Shown in pieces: positions 60,177 to 64,000 of a stretch of 64,000 nucleotides of DNA (position 1 is the stretch's first letter; each line of letters opens with the position of its first letter). This stretch comes from Paracoccus mutanolyticus. Lineage in GTDB: Bacteria; Pseudomonadota; Alphaproteobacteria; Rhodobacterales; Rhodobacteraceae. The notes below the pieces were generated by a model. That model searched no databases and was not told where the DNA came from. It saw only the letters and a program-made list of their open reading frames with translations. The stretch is taken from contig NZ_CP030239.1 in NCBI RefSeq assembly GCF_003285265.1, positions 558,001-622,000 on the forward strand, given 5' to 3'. The position numbers and the translations under genes were made by a program.

Positions 60177-61546
60177 ATGTCCGCGCTTTCGCGCCGCATT
60201 GCCTTGTCGATGTTTCTTGCCGGGCTGGCGGGCCTTTCCCCGGCCCTGGCCCAGCAGCAGGCCGAGGCACCGCCGCCCACCGTCACGGTGGTGACGCTGC
60301 ACGTCGAGGACGTGCCGGTGACGACCACCCTGCCCGGCCGCGTCACCGCCTCGGCCGAGGCCGAGGTGCGGCCCCAGGTCAATGGCATCGTGACCGAACG
60401 CCTGTTCGACGAAGGGCGCCGGGTCAAGGTGGGCGATCCGCTGTTCCGCATCGACAAGACCACCTACGAAGCCGCCGTGGCCCAGGCCGAGGCCGCCGTC
60501 GCACAGGCGCGCGCCCAGGCCGACAATGCCCGGCGCGAGGCCGAGCGCGCCGGCGCCCTGCGCGACCGCCGGGTGGCCAGCGAAAGCACCTCGGACACCG
60601 CCATCGCCGCGCGGGACGCAGCCGAAGCCGCCGTCAAGGTCGCCGAGGCGCAGTTGCAGACCGCCCGGATCGAACTGGACCGCACCACCATCCGCGCCGA
60701 GCTGGACGGAGAGATCGGCCTGGCCCAGGTCAGCCAGGGCGCGCTGGTGACCGCCGGGCAGGCGACGCCGCTGGCGGTGATCCGCGCGCTGGACCCGGTG
60801 CATGTCGACGTGACCCAGTCCGCGGCCGAGGTCGTGCGCTGGCGCCGCGACATGGCCGCCGTCCAGGAAGCCGAGATCGAGCGGCCCGGCCAGCAGGTCA
60901 CGCTGCGGCTGGCCGACGGCACCGAATACGGGATCGCCGGCAGCTGACCGCGGCCGAGCCCTTCGTGAACGAAACCACCGGCGTCATCACGCTGCGGCTG
61001 TCCTTTCCCAACCCGGAAAGCATCCTGCTGCCCGGAATGTATGTGCAGGCCGTGGTCCAGCAGCGCACCGCGCATAATGCGATCCTGGCGCCGCAGGAAG
61101 GCGTCAGCCGCGACCGCCGGGGCCAGCCGATCGCCCTGGTCGTCAACGCCCAGAACCAGGTCGAGCAACGCGACCTGACTATCCTGCAGGACCACGGAAA
61201 CAGCTGGATCGTGACGAAGGGCCTGTCGGACGGCGACCGGCTGATCGTCGAGGGCGTCCAGAAGATCGGCCCCGGCATGCCCGTCGTGCCCGAGGAACGC
61301 CAGGCGGCGGGAACCCAGCCCGCGGCCCCCGCCGGCCAGCCGGCGCAGGATCAGGCCCAGCCCGCCGCCGGGGCAGAAGGGGACGAGCCCGCCCCCGACC
61401 AGCCCGCCCCCGCCCAGCCTGCCCCCGTCCAGCCGGCCCCCGAGGCGCCCACCCCCGGGGCGGCGCCCGACGGGCCGCAGGGCGGGCAGGACCAGCCGGC
61501 CCCCGCCGGCGAACAGACGACCGAACCCAAGGCATCGAACGGCTGA
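60177..61546 (+). CDS. RND efflux periplasmic adaptor, MexA/AcrA type (frameshift)
   Basis: About 456 residues. A signal peptide (MFLAGLAGLSPALA) is followed by the lipoyl half (VTTTLPGRVTASAEAEVRPQ), an alpha-hairpin (residues 100-165), and the barrel. A base lost near 60941 ends the first frame at 60947; the second frame continues with LTAAEPFVNETTGVITLRL and ends with a Pro/Ala/Gln-rich tail of about 90 residues, longer than usual. It precedes the RND pump by 34 bases. Confidence 0.9.
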
Positions 61547-61580
61547 CCCCGTTTAGGGGCATTTCGGACAGGAACCTAGA

Positions 61581-64000
61581 ATGGCTCGCTTTTTCATCGA
61601 CCGTCCGGTGTTTGCCTGGGTCATCTCGATCCTCATCATGGGGATCGGGCTCATGTCGATCCTGACCCTGCCCGTCGCGCAATATCCCCAGATCGCGCCG
61701 CCCTCGGTCACGATCCGGGCGACCTATCCGGGCGCCTCGGCCGATACGGTCGCCAATACCGTGACCCAGGTCATCGAACAGCAGATGACCGGCCTGGACG
61801 GGCTGCGCTATTTCAGCTCGACGCTCGAGCTCGGCTCGGGGCGTCGCAGTCCGAACTGACCTTCGACGGGGACCGACCCCGACATCGCCCAGGTCCAGGT
61901 GCAGAACAAGCTGGCCCAGGCCACCGCCCTGCTGCCGGAAACCGTGCAGCGCCAGGGCGTCACGGTCGAGAAATCCTCCTCGGGCTTCCTGATGGTGGTG
62001 GCGCTGATCTCGGACGACGGGCGGCTGGAGCAGGTGGACCTGTCCGACTACCTGATCTCGAACCTAGTCAACGACCTCAGCCGGGTCGAGGGCGTGGGCT
62101 CGGTCCAGGTGTTCGGCGCGCAATATGCCATGCGGATCTGGCTGGACCCGTCCAAGCTGGCCGCCTATGAACTGACGCCCGGCGACGTGGTCACCGCGGT
62201 CGCGGCGGAAAACGCCCAGATCTCGGCCGGCAGCTTCGGCAGCCAGCCCGCGCCCGAGGGGCAGATGCTGAACGCGACGATCACCGCGCAGTCCCTGCTG
62301 TCCACGCCCGAGGACTTCGAACAGATCGTGCTGCGGGCCGAAGCCGACGGCGGCCTGATCCTGCTCAAGGACGTGGCGCGGGTCCAGATCGGGGCCGAGG
62401 ACTACATGACCGAGGCGCGCTACAACGGCAAACCCTCGGCCGGGATCGCGATCAGCCTGGCCTCGGGCGCGAACGCGCTGGACACGGCCGAGAGGGTCAA
62501 GGCCCGGATGGCCGAGTTCGCCAAGTTCTTCCCCGAAGGGGTCAGCTATGTGATCCCCTATGACACCACGCCCTTCGTGCTGATCTCGATCGAGGAGGTG
62601 GTCAAGACGCTGGTCGAGGCCATCGTGCTGGTGTTCTTCGTCATGCTGCTGTTCCTGCAGAACTGGCGCGCGACGCTGATCCCCACGCTGGCCGTGCCGG
62701 TGGTGCTGCTGGGCACCTTCGGCGTGCTGGCGGCCTTGGGGTTCACCATCAACACGCTGACCATGCTGGCCATGGTGCTGGCCATCGGCCTTCTGGTCGA
62801 CGACGCCATCGTCGTGGTCGAGAACGTCGAGCGGATCATGGAGGAGGAGGACCTTGAGCCGCGCGAGGCGACCAAGAAATCCATGGGCCAGATCACCGGC
62901 GCGCTGATCGGCATCGCGCTGGTCCTGTCGGCGGTCTTCGTGCCGATGGCCTTCTTCGGCGGCTCGACCGGGGTGATCTACAAGCAGTTCGCCATCACCA
63001 TCGCCAGCGCCATGGGGCTTTCGGTCGTGGTGGCGCTGACCCTGACGCCGGCGCTTTGCGCGACGCTTCTGCGCAACGAACACGGGCACAAGACGCGGGG
63101 CTTCTTCGGTCTGTTCAACCGCGGCTTCGACCGGACGATGCACGGCTACAGTTCCTGGGTGGGCTGGATCATCCGCCGGCCGCTGCGCATGATGCTGATC
63201 TATCTGGGCATCGGCGCGGCGATGGTGTTCCTGTTCCTGCGCACGCCAACCGGGTTCCTGCCGGACGAGGATCAGGGCATCATGTTCGTCCTGATCCAGG
63301 GGCCCACCGGCGCCACGACGGAACGGACCAACACCGTCATCGACCAGATCCAGACCTATTTCAACGAGGCCGAGGGCGACAACATCGAATCCATGTTCGG
63401 CGTCGCGGGCTTCAGCTTCGCGGGCGCAGGCCAGAACATGGGCATCGCGTTCCTGCGGCTGAAGGACTGGGACGAGCGCCCCGATGCGGCCCAGTCCGTG
63501 CAGGCCGTCGCCGGCCGCGCCTTTCCCGCGCTGATGGGCATCCGCGATGCGATGGTGTTTCCCATCGTTCCGCCCTCGGTGATCGAGCTTGGCAACGTCT
63601 CGGGCTTCGACTTCTACCTGCAGGCGCGGGGCGGCCAGACGCACGAACAGCTGCTCGAGGCGCGCAACCAGATGCTCGGCATGTCGGGACAGGATCCGCG
63701 CATCGGCTCGGCCCGACCGAACGGGCTCGAGGACGCGGCGCAATACAACCTGGACATCGACTGGCGCAAGGCGGGCGCCATGGGGGTCAGCGCGACCGAT
63801 GTGGGCAGCCTGCTGTCGGTCGCCTGGGCGGGGCGCTATGTGAACGACTTCATCGACCGGGGCCGGATCAAGCGCGTCTATGTCCAGGGCGACGCGCCGA
63901 CGCGGTCGGTGCCCACCGACATCGACAAATGGCGGGTGCGGAACAGTTCCGGCGGGCTGGTGCCCTTCTCGAACTTTGCCGAAGGACGGTGGAGCTATGG
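61581..64000 (+). CDS. RND multidrug efflux pump, AcrB/MexB (HAE1) type, 3' end cut by window
   Basis: An inner-membrane proton-driven transporter. It starts [20 protein letters not shown]; the proton-relay aspartates are in [32 protein letters not shown] opens the second porter half. A base change at about 61845-61870 shifts the frame near the first porter domain ([20 protein letters not shown] follows). The window ends inside the second half at about residue 806. With the upstream adaptor it forms an efflux operon; the outer channel gene may follow outside. Confidence 0.93.

Overview
The window is about 64 kb of high-GC DNA from an alphaproteobacterium, almost certainly a member of Rhodobacteraceae close to Paracoccus. 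The evidence is the ccoNOQP, ccoGHIS and FnrP-type regulator cluster with FNR boxes, a SAM/SAH riboswitch in front of metK (a class typical of Rhodobacterales), the blocks rpmF-plsX-fabH-ihfA-merR and argS-SPOR-nagZ-scpA-scpB, and an intergenic repeat with a CCAAATATCC core. It is core chromosome rather than an accessory island: no complete mobile element, prophage or CRISPR array is visible.

Layout. 1-2.7 kb: the end of a MacA-like adaptor and MacB. 2.7-8 kb: a glutathionyl-hydroquinone reductase and an iron-uptake operon efeU-efeO-efeB plus a second M75 protein. 8-16.4 kb: ndk, an ABC-F ATPase, a MipA-like outer-membrane protein, a SufT-like protein, a sugar acetyltransferase, a phosphatase, hemF, a small ORF, an atypical SDR, an RsmC-like methylase and clpS. 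16.6-30 kb: a DD-carboxypeptidase with a SPOR tail, then the microaerobic respiration region (ccoS, I, H, G; ccoP, Q, O, N; a Usp protein; fnrP; hemN) with three FNR boxes. 30-37 kb: polA, a zinc-finger protein, an ABC-2 ATPase, a HIT protein, and a divergent glycosyltransferase/sulfotransferase pair. 37-42.5 kb: rpmF-plsX-fabH, a DksA-like protein, ihfA-merR, tRNA-Pro and a dCTP deaminase. 42.5-48 kb: scpB-scpA-nagZ-SPOR-argS. 48-57 kb: a DEAD-box helicase, lnt, riboswitch-metK, a J-domain protein, bolA, glpX and recJ. 57-64 kb: tRNA-Glu plus a truncated copy, GNAT, MFS, DUF1489, tRNA-Gly and an RND efflux pair cut by the window end.

The genes work together most clearly in low-oxygen respiration: FnrP should sense oxygen and act at boxes before ccoN/usp, ccoG and fnrP/hemN, so that the cbb3 oxidase, its copper and assembly factors, and oxygen-independent haem synthesis are induced together. 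The aerobic haem enzyme hemF is also present.

A caution dominates interpretation. About 27 of some 60 genes, many of them essential, carry one or more one-base indels (mostly deletions), while the protein continues perfectly in the next frame. In addition, three genes (recJ, the DEAD-box helicase, hemF) have an internal stretch of roughly 150 bp replaced by foreign sequence of similar length; in two of them this is recognisable transposase or resolvase coding sequence. Another such piece lies at the end of scpB. I read these mainly as consensus or assembly errors and give gene spans as the reconstructed full-length loci. I did not find a convincing new multi-gene system; the best biological leads are the GT/sulfotransferase pair, the SDR lacking its catalytic lysine, the structured dispersed repeat, and a small ORF with a hairpin-sequestered ribosome-binding site.
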